A DNA stretch of 64,000 nt from DASXIF01 sp036498145 (GTDB taxonomy: Bacteria > Actinomycetota > Actinomycetes > Mycobacteriales > Jatrophihabitantaceae), in assembly GCA_963708625.1 (NCBI GenBank), contig CAVPSV010000002.1, forward strand, positions 1,070,676-1,134,675, written 5' to 3'. The translations under genes and the position numbers were made by a program. The notes under the pieces were generated by a model that was not told the DNA's origin, made no database searches, and was given only the letters and a program-made list of their open reading frames with translations. Positions within the stretch are counted from its first letter, which is position 1. Every line of letters begins with the position of its first letter. Positions 29,468-38,564 of the stretch are shown in pieces.

Positions 29468-30457
29468 ATGTCACATGCCACCTTCTTGCCCCCACCTGGG
29501 TCGCCCCCACCCGGAGCCCCCGCGGCCGGCACCCCTGCCGGTCGGCCTACGCAGACTGCGCCGGTGCCGATCGCCGGGTGGTATCCGGATCCGTACGGTG
29601 CCGCTGGACCGGGCGGCGTTCGGTTCTGGGACGGCACCCGGTGGACGCCGAACACGGCCGCCCCGCCGCACGGATACCGGGGCTATCCGGCCGTCGACCC
29701 GCGCCCGCCGCTGGATCGCACCATGGACGAGCTGCGGACGCAGGACCCCGCGTCGTGGGGCGCACGCCCGGCTCTGCTGCCGCTCGTCGCGGGCGTGATC
29801 GCGGTCGTTCTCGGCACAACCGTCAACCATCTGTACCGTCCGCACACCTTCACCGCCGCGTTCGCCGCCACCGTGGTCATCAACGCGGTCATGTACGGGC
29901 TGCTGGGCACCGCGGTCTGGTACGCCGGCCGGGACATCGCGGCCCGGAACGGCGGCTGGCGACGCACCTTCGGTCTGCGCCGCCCGAGGTGGCGCGACCT
30001 CGGCTACATCGGCTCCGGTATCGGCGTCGCGTTCATCGGCCGGCTGGTGGTCGGCGTCATCGCAAACGCACTGACGCACGGACGTGCCACAGCTCAGTCG
30101 AGCAACCTGCACGTGCATACCGCCTCGGTACCGGTGGACGTGCTGCTGGTCGCATTGGTGGTGGTGCTGGCGCCGTTCGTCGAGGAGATCATCTTTCGCG
30201 GGCTGCTGCTGCGCGCGTTCATGCGGCGAATGACGTTCTGGCCGGCGGCGCTGCTGTCCACGTTCATCTTCAGCGCATTCCACACCTACGAGGTGAACAC
30301 GCTCGCCGGCGCGCTCACGCTTGCCGCCGTGGTCGGCACGCTCGGTCTGACCAACTGCTATCTGGTGCGACTGACAGACAGCCTCGCCCCGGGAATGGCG
30401 GTGCACGCCGCGTTCAACGGGCTGGCCGTCGGCATTCTGATCTACCAGGCTCACTGA
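29468..30457 (+). CDS. CPBP family intramembrane glutamic endopeptidase with N-terminal DUF2510
   Basis: A 329-residue protein. Residues about 35-62 (GWYPDPYG to FWDGTRWT) are a DUF2510 module after a Pro-rich lead. The membrane part carries the Rce1-like motifs FVEEIIFRG, FSAFH and HAAFN, the Glu-Glu/Arg and His residues of the active site. It probably cleaves membrane-linked substrates or acts in peptide maturation. I start at ATG 29468, which gives MSHATFLPPP, rather than the upstream in-frame ATG. Confidence 0.86.
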   Translation: MSHATFLPPPGSPPPGAPAAGTPAGRPTQTAPVPIAGWYPDPYGAAGPGGVRFWDGTRWTPNTAAPPHGYRGYPAVDPRPPLDRTMDELRTQDPASWGARPALLPLVAGVIAVVLGTTVNHLYRPHTFTAAFAATVVINAVMYGLLGTAVWYAGRDIAARNGGWRRTFGLRRPRWRDLGYIGSGIGVAFIGRLVVGVIANALTHGRATAQSSNLHVHTASVPVDVLLVALVVVLAPFVEEIIFRGLLLRAFMRRMTFWPAALLSTFIFSAFHTYEVNTLAGALTLAAVVGTLGLTNCYLVRLTDSLAPGMAVHAAFNGLAVGILIYQAH

Positions 30458-30579
30458 ACTATGCTGCGGGCACCGCGCGGCGCGGCTTGCGCGCACCAGG
30501 TAGCGGCCTCGGCGTGTGCACCCGACGCTGGCCCGGCGCGCCGCGACTGGGGCTTGATCGCTTTTGCGACGATGTTCGG

Positions 30580-30900
30580 GTGAACGAGCTGGCCGAGTTT
30601 CTGCTTGCCCGCATCAGCGAAGACGAGCAGGTTGCCCGGGCCGCGCGCGGCTCCGGGCTGCACGACGAGCGGCCGGCTGTGAAGGAGTGGATCGGGCTCG
30701 CCAACCCGGAACGGATGTTGGTGTGGTCCGATGCGCGGCGGCGCATCGTGGCGCTGCATCACACTGTCCAGCGCCCTGAGGACGGTGCCGGCGGCGACGT
30801 GTGTGCCGGCTGCGGGCACCCGCCGCCGTGCCCCACGCTCCGGTTGCTCTCGCTGCCGTATGCCGACCACCCGGACTTCCGTGAGGAGTGGCGACCATAG
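30580..30900 (+). CDS. DUF6221-like protein
   Basis: A 106-residue protein starting VNELAEFLLARISEDEQVAR and ending LRLLSLPYADHPDFREEWRP, the hallmark ends of an actinobacterial and phage family of unknown role. CAGCGHPPPCPT supplies three Cys that could bind a metal. The GTG start overlaps no gene, and its stop overlaps the following acetyltransferase start by 13 bp. Confidence 0.75.
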   Translation: MNELAEFLLARISEDEQVARAARGSGLHDERPAVKEWIGLANPERMLVWSDARRRIVALHHTVQRPEDGAGGDVCAGCGHPPPCPTLRLLSLPYADHPDFREEWRP

Positions 30901-31577
30901 CCGAGCGGTTCATTCCCCCGCCCGACCCGCGACCGGACGATGTCAGCTGGCCGAGCATGCGCTGGCCGCCGCCGAACGAGCTCGAACTCAGCGGCAATAC
31001 TGTCGTGCTGCGCCCGGCGAGCGCCGAGCGCGACGCAGCAGACCTCTTCGCCGCGCTCGACGACGACCGTGTCTGGACGCATCTCGCCGGGCGTCCCGCC
31101 GATGCGCAGGGCTGGGCCACGGTGCTTGCCGGACGCGCGCCGCAGCTGTGGTGCACCTGGATCGTGCGGCTGCGTGCACCCGCCTTCGGCCTGCCCGGCG
31201 GCGCGGTGGTAGGCACCACGTCGTATCTGGAGGTCAGTGCCGAAGACGCCCGCCTGGAGATCGGATCGACGGCCTATTGCCCGGAGGTGTGGGCCACCCG
31301 CGTGAACCCGGAGTGCAAGCTGCTGCTCCTGGGCTACGCGTTCGACGAGCTGGGCGCCGGCCGGGTCCAGCTCAAGACGGACATCCGCAACGTCCGCTCG
31401 GCGCAGGCCATCGCCCGGCTCGGCGCGCAGTTCGAGGGCACCTTGCGCCGCTATCAGCGCCGCGCCGACTCGACAGTTCGCGACACTGTGCTGTTCTCCG
31501 TCGTCGCGGCGGAGTGGCCCGACGTTCGGGCCGGACTGCTCGAACGGCTGCGCGGCGGGGACGCGCGCACGAGTTAG
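30888..31577 (+). CDS. GNAT family N-acetyltransferase (RimJ-like)
   Basis: A 229-residue protein of the RimJ/RimL type: NTVVLRPASAERDAADLF, LEIGSTAYCPEVWAT, then NPECKLLLLGYAFDELGAGR and NVRSAQAIARLGAQFEG. It likely acetylates a protein N-terminus or a small amine. The GTG at 30888 lies inside the end of the DUF6221-like gene, so translation is coupled. It is convergent with the STAS gene and overlaps it by 4 bp. Confidence 0.85.
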   Translation: MATIAERFIPPPDPRPDDVSWPSMRWPPPNELELSGNTVVLRPASAERDAADLFAALDDDRVWTHLAGRPADAQGWATVLAGRAPQLWCTWIVRLRAPAFGLPGGAVVGTTSYLEVSAEDARLEIGSTAYCPEVWATRVNPECKLLLLGYAFDELGAGRVQLKTDIRNVRSAQAIARLGAQFEGTLRRYQRRADSTVRDTVLFSVVAAEWPDVRAGLLERLRGGDARTS

Positions 31578-31960
31578 GACGCGGTGGCGCGGCCGGAGCT
31601 GTTATGCGGATCGTCAGTGATCACCGACTGATGCATCCCGGCCGCGCGCAAGAGGCGGATGAGGTCATCGTCGGCTCCGGTCAGGCGCAACGTACCGCCG
31701 GTCGGACGCAGCTCGCCGACGATCCGGTTCACCACCCCGACGCACACGGCGGACACGTCGTCGAGTTCACCCAGATCGACGGTGAGGTGCTGCCTGCCAG
31801 CCCGGATCAACGTGGACAGCTCCGCGCCGAAGCTCCACAACGTCTCCGCGTCCAGGCGACCGCGCAGCGTCACTCGCGCTGCTGGCCCGTGGATTTCGGC
31901 CAGGCAGCGCAGCGTGCTGGGCATCGGCGCGGATTCGATCGTGCCACCTCGACTCGTCAT
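31574..31960 (-). CDS. STAS domain protein (anti-anti-sigma factor-like)
   Basis: A 128-residue STAS fold. The phosphorylatable Ser is in LDDVSAVCVGVVNR, where classical SpoIIAA has D-S. No anti-sigma kinase or sigma factor gene is near, so its partner is elsewhere. Start taken as ATG 31960; MPSTLRCLAEI, 12 codons in, is an alternative. Confidence 0.78.
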   Translation of the reverse strand: MTSRGGTIESAPMPSTLRCLAEIHGPAARVTLRGRLDAETLWSFGAELSTLIRAGRQHLTVDLGELDDVSAVCVGVVNRIVGELRPTGGTLRLTGADDDLIRLLRAAGMHQSVITDDPHNSSGRATAS

Positions 31961-32020
31961 CGGGTGGTCTTCTACCCACGGTGCAGGTGTTGCTAACGAG
32001 ACGGGTGGCCCCCGCTGCGG

Positions 32021-32842
32021 TCAGGAACCGCCCAGGCTCAGTTGCGGGTGCGTGATGGCGGCGGCCGGGTACGTCACCGCGTCGCGCTGGCCGACCTTGA
32101 TCTGGTACGTGTCCGATTTCGGCACACTCGTCACAAAACCGAAGACGCAATCGGCGTTGACATCGAAGACCCCGGCCCGCAAGTTGGTGCGGGCCAGCGT
32201 CTTTTCCGCCGCGTCGGTGATCACGACGGGCGCGCCGGTGGCGATGTCCGGGTAGCCGCTGAGCGTGTGGCACGGCTTGCCGAGCGCATATCCGCCGGTG
32301 CCGAATGCGCTGCCGTCCGGCACGGCCTGGTCCGGCACGACCGACTGGTGGTCCACGATCGCGATCAAACCGTTCACCGGCGTCTTCGCCGTCCCGGACC
32401 CGCCGACGAGCGCCCACACGATCAGCCCGATGCCGCCTGCGGCCAACACCAGCGGCCAGGTGATCATGGCCCAGGTCGGTAGCTGACGCCGGCGGCGCGG
32501 CGACGGGGCGTCGGCGTCCGTCGCCGGCTCGGTCTGCGGCTCGATCTGCGGCTCGGTCGCAGGCTCGGGCTGCGACTCCCCCACCGGCTCAGGCTCGGCG
32601 GCTGCCGGCACGTCCGGCGACTGCTCGGCGTCCGGTTGCACGTCGGGCGCCGGCTCGGCCACCGTCTGGGCGTCGTCACCGCTCGCTTCCGCGGTCTTCT
32701 CCGCGGTCTCGACGGTGGGCTCTTCGGCATCCGCGCTGCCGCGCTTGTGCAGCTGGGTTCGGGCCAGTTCGAACTCGGCCTCGGTGATCATGCCCTCGGC
32801 GTGCAGCCGCTGTAGCTGTACGAGTTCGTCGCCCTCGGCCAC
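32021..32842 (-). CDS. SHOCT-domain membrane protein with Pro/Glu-rich linker
   Basis: About 273 residues. The N-terminus (VQLQRLHAEGMITEAEFELA) is a SHOCT module; about 95 residues rich in Glu, Pro and Ala follow (repeats such as EPQIEPQTEPATD), then a membrane span (MITWPLVLAAGGIGLIVWAL) and an extracytoplasmic part with two Cys (GKPCHTLSGYP, NADCVFGF). I chose the GTG at 32842 with GGAAGG upstream over a longer frame. Function unknown. Confidence 0.68.
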   Translation of the reverse strand: MAEGDELVQLQRLHAEGMITEAEFELARTQLHKRGSADAEEPTVETAEKTAEASGDDAQTVAEPAPDVQPDAEQSPDVPAAAEPEPVGESQPEPATEPQIEPQTEPATDADAPSPRRRRQLPTWAMITWPLVLAAGGIGLIVWALVGGSGTAKTPVNGLIAIVDHQSVVPDQAVPDGSAFGTGGYALGKPCHTLSGYPDIATGAPVVITDAAEKTLARTNLRAGVFDVNADCVFGFVTSVPKSDTYQIKVGQRDAVTYPAAAITHPQLSLGGS

Positions 32843-32997
32843 GCCCAACCTTCCGCTCGGCCGGTCGGCCCGTGGCAGCGCCGCGACGAGACAGACCGTA
32901 CATATCGAACTGCCGACTCTAGAGGATGTTGCTCGCGTGAGGTCTGTGTTAAGGTCCTCAATCGAGCGGGGTGACAGATACCGAATGGATGTCACTC

Positions 32998-33936
32998 ATG
33001 CGGATCACGCTCCGACGCTCCCGCTATCTCCTCACCTTCGCCGCGCTGTGCGCCGCGGTGCTCGCTGCCCAGCTGACCGGGGTGCCGGACCGCGGTCCAG
33101 TCGGCGCCGCTGACCTGCGCACTACAGCCACCCTCACCGACCCCACCTGCGGCGGCTCCACGCTGCTCAAACCGGATGGCACCGCCTGGCAGTGCACGTT
33201 CGACGACGAGTTCTCCGGCACCTCGTTGGATCCGACGAACTGGGCCACCCAGGTGACCGCGACCAGCGGCTACCACAGCGGCGCGGAGTGCTTCGTCAAC
33301 TCCCCGAACAACGTCTCCGTCGGCGACGGAGTGCTCAGCCTGACGGTGCGCAAGGAGAGTGCGCCGTTCACCTGCCACTCCCGGGTCGGCGGCGACTACA
33401 CGACCCAGTACACCAGCGGCATGGTCGATACCAACGGTACGTTCAGCCAGACCTACGGACGGTTCGAGATCCGGGCGAAGTTCCCCGCCGCGACTGTCAA
33501 AGGCTTGCAGGAATCGCTGTGGCTGTGGCCGGTGAATTCCACCTACTACGGACCGAAGTGGCCGATGTCCGGCGAACTCGACATCGCCGAGCAGTACTCC
33601 ATGTACCCGACCCTGGCGATCCCGTACATCCACTACGTGCCGAAGACGCTCGACCTGAAGGTCACGAGCAACAATTGCGTGATCAAGGACGCATCTCAGT
33701 TCCACACCTACGACCTGACGTGGACGCCGACAAGCATCACTGTCGCCTATGACGGCAAGAACTGCCTCGTCAACACGAAGTGGAACCCGTTGGGCCTCAC
33801 CCGCCCGGCGCCATTCGACCAGCCGTTCTTCCTCAACCTCACCCAGGCGCTCGGTGTGACAAAGAACCTGTTTGATCCGGTGAACACACCACTGCCGGCC
33901 ACCACGCAGGTCGACTACGTGCGCGCCTGGCAATGA
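32998..33936 (+). CDS. Secreted glycoside hydrolase family 16 protein
   Basis: A 312-residue protein with a signal peptide (MRITLRRSRYLLTFAALCAA). The GH16 active site is SGELDIAEQY, with nucleophile and acid/base Glu in the E-x-D-x-x-E pattern; FDDEFSG and YGRFEIRAKFP are other family marks. It should hydrolyse beta-1,3- or beta-1,3/1,4-glucans, or related polymers, outside the cell. Cys pairs (CGGSTLL with WQCTFD, ECF with FTCHS) likely form disulfides. It is one of three paralogues in 8 kb. Confidence 0.9.
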   Translation: MRITLRRSRYLLTFAALCAAVLAAQLTGVPDRGPVGAADLRTTATLTDPTCGGSTLLKPDGTAWQCTFDDEFSGTSLDPTNWATQVTATSGYHSGAECFVNSPNNVSVGDGVLSLTVRKESAPFTCHSRVGGDYTTQYTSGMVDTNGTFSQTYGRFEIRAKFPAATVKGLQESLWLWPVNSTYYGPKWPMSGELDIAEQYSMYPTLAIPYIHYVPKTLDLKVTSNNCVIKDASQFHTYDLTWTPTSITVAYDGKNCLVNTKWNPLGLTRPAPFDQPFFLNLTQALGVTKNLFDPVNTPLPATTQVDYVRAWQ

Positions 33937-33988
33937 GGGCTCGAACTTGACCTCGACCTAACAGCAGCCGGGCAGGCTTTGAGCAGAC

Positions 33989-34022
33989 GGTGCCCCAAGT
34001 AACCATCGGGGGTTGGGGCGCC
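33989..34022. terminator. Terminator-like hairpin between convergent genes
   Basis: GGTGCCCCAA (33989-33998) pairs with TTGGGGCGCC (34013-34022) over a 14-nt loop, with one G-T pair. It lies 52 bp after the GH16 stop and 52 bp before the stop of the convergent molybdopterin gene, so it can serve both strands. There is no T run, as is common in GC-rich actinobacteria. Confidence 0.6.
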
Positions 34023-34074
34023 GTCGCTTACCTCAGGTACGCGTAGGTCACGGCTTACTTCGGGTGCGTGACGA

Positions 34075-36238
34075 TCAGCCCGTTGCCGCCGCCGGCGCCA
34101 ACTCGATCGGGATCCCGTTCAGCACCGCGGTCCCGGTCGGCACGTCCACCAGCATGTCGTCGGCGAGCACGTTGGAGTTGACCCCGGCATGTTCGCGCGC
34201 CACCGAGGCAACGGTGCCGGCCACGTCGTGACCCCAGCCGTGCGGGATGCTCACCACACCCTGGCGAACCGCGTCGGTTACCTCGGCGGGCAGCGTCACC
34301 GATCCGGTGCGCGAGCGGACCGTCACCAGCTGCGCGTCGGTGATCCCGCGCTCGGCCGCGTCGTCGGGATGCACGTGCGCAGTGCACCGGTTGCTGCCAC
34401 GCACCAAACCCGCGACGTTGTGCATCCACGAGTTGTTGGAGTTGAGCTGACGGCGACCCACGAGCACCAAGGCCGGCGGTGGCACGCCTAGCTGGGCCGC
34501 CAGCCGCGGCACGTCGGCGACGATTGGCTCCGGCGAGAGTTCGACGCGCCCGCTCGGCGTGGACAGCAATTCGGGCAGCCGTGGCGCCAGCGGTCCGAGA
34601 TCGACGCCGTGTGGCGCCGCCTCGAGATCGGCGAGGGTCAACCGATACGGCCCGGCACGCAGCATGAGATCGACCAGTCGTGCCGGCCCGCGTCGCTCGG
34701 CGACCGACGCCAGGTCCTGCCCAGTGCGCCGCGCAAGTTCCGCGGCCACCAGGTCGTCGAGTTGCGCGACATCAGCCGACGGTCCTTGCCCCACCGCCGC
34801 GGCGGCGAGCCGCAAGATCGTCTCCCATTCGTGCGGCAGCGGGGAGGCGACCGCGGCCGGGGTCCAGTTGGCCACGTTGCGCACCGCGAGTTGGTACAGC
34901 GCCAGGTCGTAGTGGTCACGCGCCAGTGCGGGCGGTGTCGGCAGGATGACGTTCGCGTGCCGGGTCGTCTCGTTGAGGTAAGGATCGATCGACACCATGA
35001 AATCCAACGAGCCCAGCGCGTCGTCCAGTGCGGCGGCATGTGGCGTGCTCAAGCACGGATTGCCGCTGATCGTGATCAGCGCCCGGATCTGCCCGGGACC
35101 GTCGGTCCGGATCTCCTCGGCGAGGGTGGCCACCGGCAACTCGCCGAGAACCTCGGGCCAGTCACGCACCCGGCTGCGCCAACGATCGTGCCGGAACGCC
35201 TTGCGCGGACCGGGTGCTGAGTTGGACTGCCCGGCGGCGGCCTGCGGAAACATCGCGCCGCCGGCCCGGTCCAGGTTGCCGGTAAGCACGTTCAGTACGT
35301 CGACCAACCAACTGGCGAGCGTGCCGAATGCCTGCGTCGTAGTGCCGATGCGGCCATATACCGCCGCGCGCGGAGCACGAGCGAGTTCGCGTGCCATGCG
35401 CCTGATCTCGGCAGCCGCGATTCCGGTGGCCGGCTGCCACCGCTTCCGGCGTGAACGGCGCGCACTGGCTGCGGACGTCGTCGACGCCGTTGACGTGCTC
35501 GGCGAGGCGGTCCAGCGCGACCAGGTCCTCCGCGAAGAGCACCTGCGCGAGCGCGAAAAGCAGCAACGCGTCGGTACCCGGGCGGATGAAGTGGTGCTCG
35601 TCGGCGACTTCGGCGGTGCGTGACCGGCGCGGGTCCACCACCACCACCTTGCCGCCGCGTGCATGAATGGCCCGCAACCTGGCGCGCATGTTCGGCGCCG
35701 TCATCAGGCTGCCGTTGGAGACCAGTGGGTTCGCGCCGAGCAGCAGCAGGTGCTCGGTTCGGTCGACGTCCGGGATCGGGATCGACAGCGGGTCGCCGAA
35801 CATGTATCCGCTGGTGAAGTGCTTCGGCATCTGGTCGACCGTGGTCGCGGTGAACATGCTGCGTGTCCCGATGGCTTTGTACAGCGCGCGGCCGTACAAC
35901 AGCACGCTCAGGTTGTGCGCGGCCGGGTTCCCGACATAGATCGCCACCGCGTTGGCGCCGTGCGTTTCGACCAGCGGCGGCAGCCGCTCCGCGACGATGC
36001 CGAAGGCCTCGTCCCAGTCCACGGCCCGCCACTGATCACCCTTGCGAACCATCGGCGTCCGCAGCCGGTCCGGGTCATCGTGCAGCGCGCCCAGCGATGT
36101 GCCCTTGGGGCAGATATACCCGGCGGAGAAGACGTCGCGCTCGTCGCCGCGCACCGATTCGATGCGCTCGCCCGTATGCACCACCTCGAGGCCGCACGTC
36201 GCCTCACACAGCGGGCAGGTCAGGTAGCTCGTCGCCAT
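34075..36238 (-). pseudogene. Molybdopterin-dependent oxidoreductase, one frameshift
   Basis: Two frames together give about 720 residues of a DMSO-reductase-family enzyme. The first has an N-terminal iron-sulfur site (CPLCEATCG then YICPKG), VDWDEAFGIVAERLP and LLLGANPLVSNGS. The second resumes AATGIAAAEIRRMARELARA and ends in the C-terminal cofactor domain with NSNNSWMHN and HGWGHDVAG. One extra G near 35432 separates them. Start ATG 36238 follows GGAGGTG. It probably moves electrons to or from an unknown small molecule. The clean single indel suggests a sequence error or a very recent mutation. Confidence 0.75.
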
Positions 36239-36292
36239 GGACACCTCCGTGCCGGGCGGGTGGCGCATCCGCGGCAACCGTAACGTAGGGAT

Positions 36293-36664
36293 GTGCCACA
36301 GCTGAGTTTGCGCGGCATCGTGCTTGATTCGCCTGACCCGCGGGCGCTGGCCGACTTCTACCATCGGCTGCTCGGGTGGCCGGTGCAGCAGGACGAGCCG
36401 GACTGGGTCAAGCTGGCCGCGCCGGCAGGCCCCGGCCTGTCGTTCCAGCGGGAGCCGAACTATGTGCGGCCCAGTTGGCCGTCAACGCCGGATCGGCAGC
36501 AGATGATGATCCATCTGGACATCCTCGTCGACGATCTGGACGAGGCCGGCGCGCATGCGCAGGCGCTGGGCGCGACGCTGGCCGAGCACCAGCCGCAGGA
36601 CGACGTGCGGGTGTACTTCGATCCGGCCGGGCACCCGTTCTGCCTCTTCCTGCCCGGCGCGTGA
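36293..36664 (+). CDS. VOC family protein (glyoxalase-like)
   Basis: A 123-residue paired beta-alpha-beta-beta-beta protein. It begins LSLRGIVLDSPDPRALADFY and ends VYFDPAGHPFCLFLPG, both typical of actinobacterial VOC proteins. Candidate metal residues include the His in MIHLDI and the His of GHPF. Substrate unknown. GTG start at 36293, divergent from the molybdopterin gene. Confidence 0.82.
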   Translation: MPQLSLRGIVLDSPDPRALADFYHRLLGWPVQQDEPDWVKLAAPAGPGLSFQREPNYVRPSWPSTPDRQQMMIHLDILVDDLDEAGAHAQALGATLAEHQPQDDVRVYFDPAGHPFCLFLPGA

Positions 36665-36666
36665 CG

Positions 36667-36729
36667 TCGGTTTGCGGTGTCGGCGGCTGACGTCGGCGGC
36701 GGACGTTGGCTGCTGATGTTGGCGGCACG
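36667..36729. repeat. Imperfect 13-bp tandem repeat upstream of the HNH gene
   Basis: Nearly five units of a degenerate 13-mer (best copies TCGGCGGCTGACG, TCGGCGGCGGACG and TTGGCTGCTGATG) follow the VOC stop. They run toward the promoter of the DUF222 gene, whose first codons contain a similar GCTGCCGATG repeat. Confidence 0.6.
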
Positions 36730-36800
36730 TCCGCCTGCGATGTCGGGAAGGCGCCACTCTTAGGCATGTGCATAAGGCAGTTCGCGTCGTGACCGCGCTC

Positions 36801-36806
36801 TAAAAT
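36801..36806 (+). promoter_or_regulatory. -10 box giving a probable leaderless mRNA
   Basis: TAAAAT lies 8 nt before the ATG at 36814, and no ribosome site is visible between. Transcription starting 6-8 nt after the box would begin at or next to the ATG. The box sits in a small palindrome, TCTAAAATAGA. No good -35 is seen. Confidence 0.5.
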
Positions 36807-36813
36807 AGAACGC

Positions 36814-38169
36814 ATGTCCGCATCAATCCGCCTCCCTGGCGTCGCTGCCGATGGCATCGCTGCCGATGCTGTGGCTGCTGACGTTGTCGATGACAGTGAT
36901 CTCGACGGTATGGATGGCGGGCGGTTGCTGGTCGAGTTGGCAGGGACGAGGCGTCGGTTGGGTGCGGTGCAGGCTCGCCAGTTGCGGGTGTTGGCGCTGC
37001 TGGAGGCGAATCCGCCGAAGGCCGCGTCGCCGGGCACGGATGACAAGCATTGGGTCCGCGAGCAGGTGGCGTGTGTCCTGTCCGCGTCCCCGGAGTACGC
37101 CGGGCACCGCCTGTGCGAGGCGGCGCTGGTCGCGCGCCACCCGGACTTCGTCGACCAACTCGCGGCGGGGCACATCAACATGGGCCACGCGCGCGCGTTC
37201 GCGGACGCGCTGGCACCGCTGGATGAACACGGCGCGGACCTCGTCGCAGCCCGAGTGCTCCCTACGGCCAGCGGGCAGAGCGTCAGCCGCTTTCGGTCCG
37301 CGTTGCGCCGAGCGGTGCTCGCCACCTGCCCAGCCACCGAACAGGAACAGCGCGCGGCCAACGTCGAAGACCGCTGCGTACGCATCCGCCCGTATGCACC
37401 CGGCCTCAGCAGCCTGTGGGCACTACTACCCGAAGCCGACGCCGCCGCCATCGCCACCGCCATCACCACCCTCGCCAACAGCACGCCGACGCACACCACC
37501 GCGGCCGACAGCAGCGCCGGGATCGCCGACCGCGCCGCGCATGGGGCCACCATTGACACGGGAGAGGTGCGCAGCGCCGATCAGCGCCGCGCGGACGCGC
37601 TGGTACAACTGATCCTGTCCGGCGAACGCAGCCACTCAACCCTCTGTGGTGAGCAGCCGCTGCGCCCGCTGATCCAGGTCAGTGTCGCGCTGTCCACCCT
37701 GCTCGGCCTCGATCAGCAACCGGCCGACCTCGACGGCCTCGGCCCGATCCCGGCCGCGCTGGCCCGGCGCCTGGCCGACGACCCATCGGGCACCTGGCGC
37801 CGGCTGCTCACCGACGAACGCGGACAACTGCTCGACTACGGCCGCAGCACCTACCGCCCACCCGCCGCCCTGGCCGATCACATCACCGCCCGCGACCGCA
37901 CCTGCCGCTTCCCACACTGCACCCGACGCGCCGCCACCAGCGAGATCGATCACCGCATCGCCTGGGCCGACGGCGGCCCGACCAACGAAGCCAACCTGCA
38001 CGTCCTCTGCCCGCGCCACCACCACCTGAAACACAGCACGACCTGGCAGGTCGAGCGACAAGCCGACGGCAACACCCGCTGGACCGACCCCACCGGCCGC
38101 CACCACGACCAACCACCCGACCACTACCCACCCGACACCACCCGACGTCGACGTGACTCACCCGGCTGA
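36814..38169 (+). CDS. DUF222/HNH endonuclease domain protein (13E12-type)
   Basis: A 451-residue protein. The N-terminal about 300 residues are the helical DUF222 domain (GGRLLVELAGTRRRLGAVQA, HINMGHARAFADAL). The C-terminus carries an HNH motif, SEIDHRIAWADGGPTN with NLHVLCPRHHHLKH, and a preceding CRFPHC that together build a metal site. Such genes are multicopy in actinobacteria and may be mobile, though their role is unsettled. The final 25 residues are His/Pro/Asp-rich. It is likely translated from a leaderless transcript. Confidence 0.88.
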   Translation: MSASIRLPGVAADGIAADAVAADVVDDSDLDGMDGGRLLVELAGTRRRLGAVQARQLRVLALLEANPPKAASPGTDDKHWVREQVACVLSASPEYAGHRLCEAALVARHPDFVDQLAAGHINMGHARAFADALAPLDEHGADLVAARVLPTASGQSVSRFRSALRRAVLATCPATEQEQRAANVEDRCVRIRPYAPGLSSLWALLPEADAAAIATAITTLANSTPTHTTAADSSAGIADRAAHGATIDTGEVRSADQRRADALVQLILSGERSHSTLCGEQPLRPLIQVSVALSTLLGLDQQPADLDGLGPIPAALARRLADDPSGTWRRLLTDERGQLLDYGRSTYRPPAALADHITARDRTCRFPHCTRRAATSEIDHRIAWADGGPTNEANLHVLCPRHHHLKHSTTWQVERQADGNTRWTDPTGRHHDQPPDHYPPDTTRRRRDSPG

Positions 38170-38195
38170 ACGCATGGTGACCGTAGGCTCGCGGC

Positions 38196-38564
38196 GTGAT
38201 CTACGGAGCTCACGTCGTGATCTACAGCGCGGACGCCGACGCTGATCGGGCGTTCTTCCGCGATGTGCTGGAGTACCCGTGCGTCGATGCGGGCCACGGT
38301 TGGTTGATCTTCGCGCTGCCACCAGCAGAACTGGCCGTGCATCCCGGCACGTCCGACGGGGGTCACGAGCTGTTCCTCATGTGCGACGACCTTGACACGT
38401 TCATCGAGCAGATGTCCCAACGCGGGGTCCAGTGCGCCGAACCCAGTACCGAACGGTGGGGACGGATCACCAAGATCACGCTGCCGGGCGGAGGGCCGCT
38501 GGGCGTCTATCAGCCCTCGCACCCCTCGCCCGCGAGCGTGCGTCAGGACCAGACGCGCACGTAG
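38196..38564 (+). CDS. VOC family protein
   Basis: A 122-residue glyoxalase/dioxygenase-superfamily protein: GAHVVIYSADADADRAFFRD, HGWLIFALPPAELAVHP and LPGGGPLGVYQP. It is unlike the VOC protein at 36293. Its end overlaps the end of the convergent GH16 gene by 22 bp. GTG start at 38196. Substrate unknown. Confidence 0.8.
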   Translation: MIYGAHVVIYSADADADRAFFRDVLEYPCVDAGHGWLIFALPPAELAVHPGTSDGGHELFLMCDDLDTFIEQMSQRGVQCAEPSTERWGRITKITLPGGGPLGVYQPSHPSPASVRQDQTRT

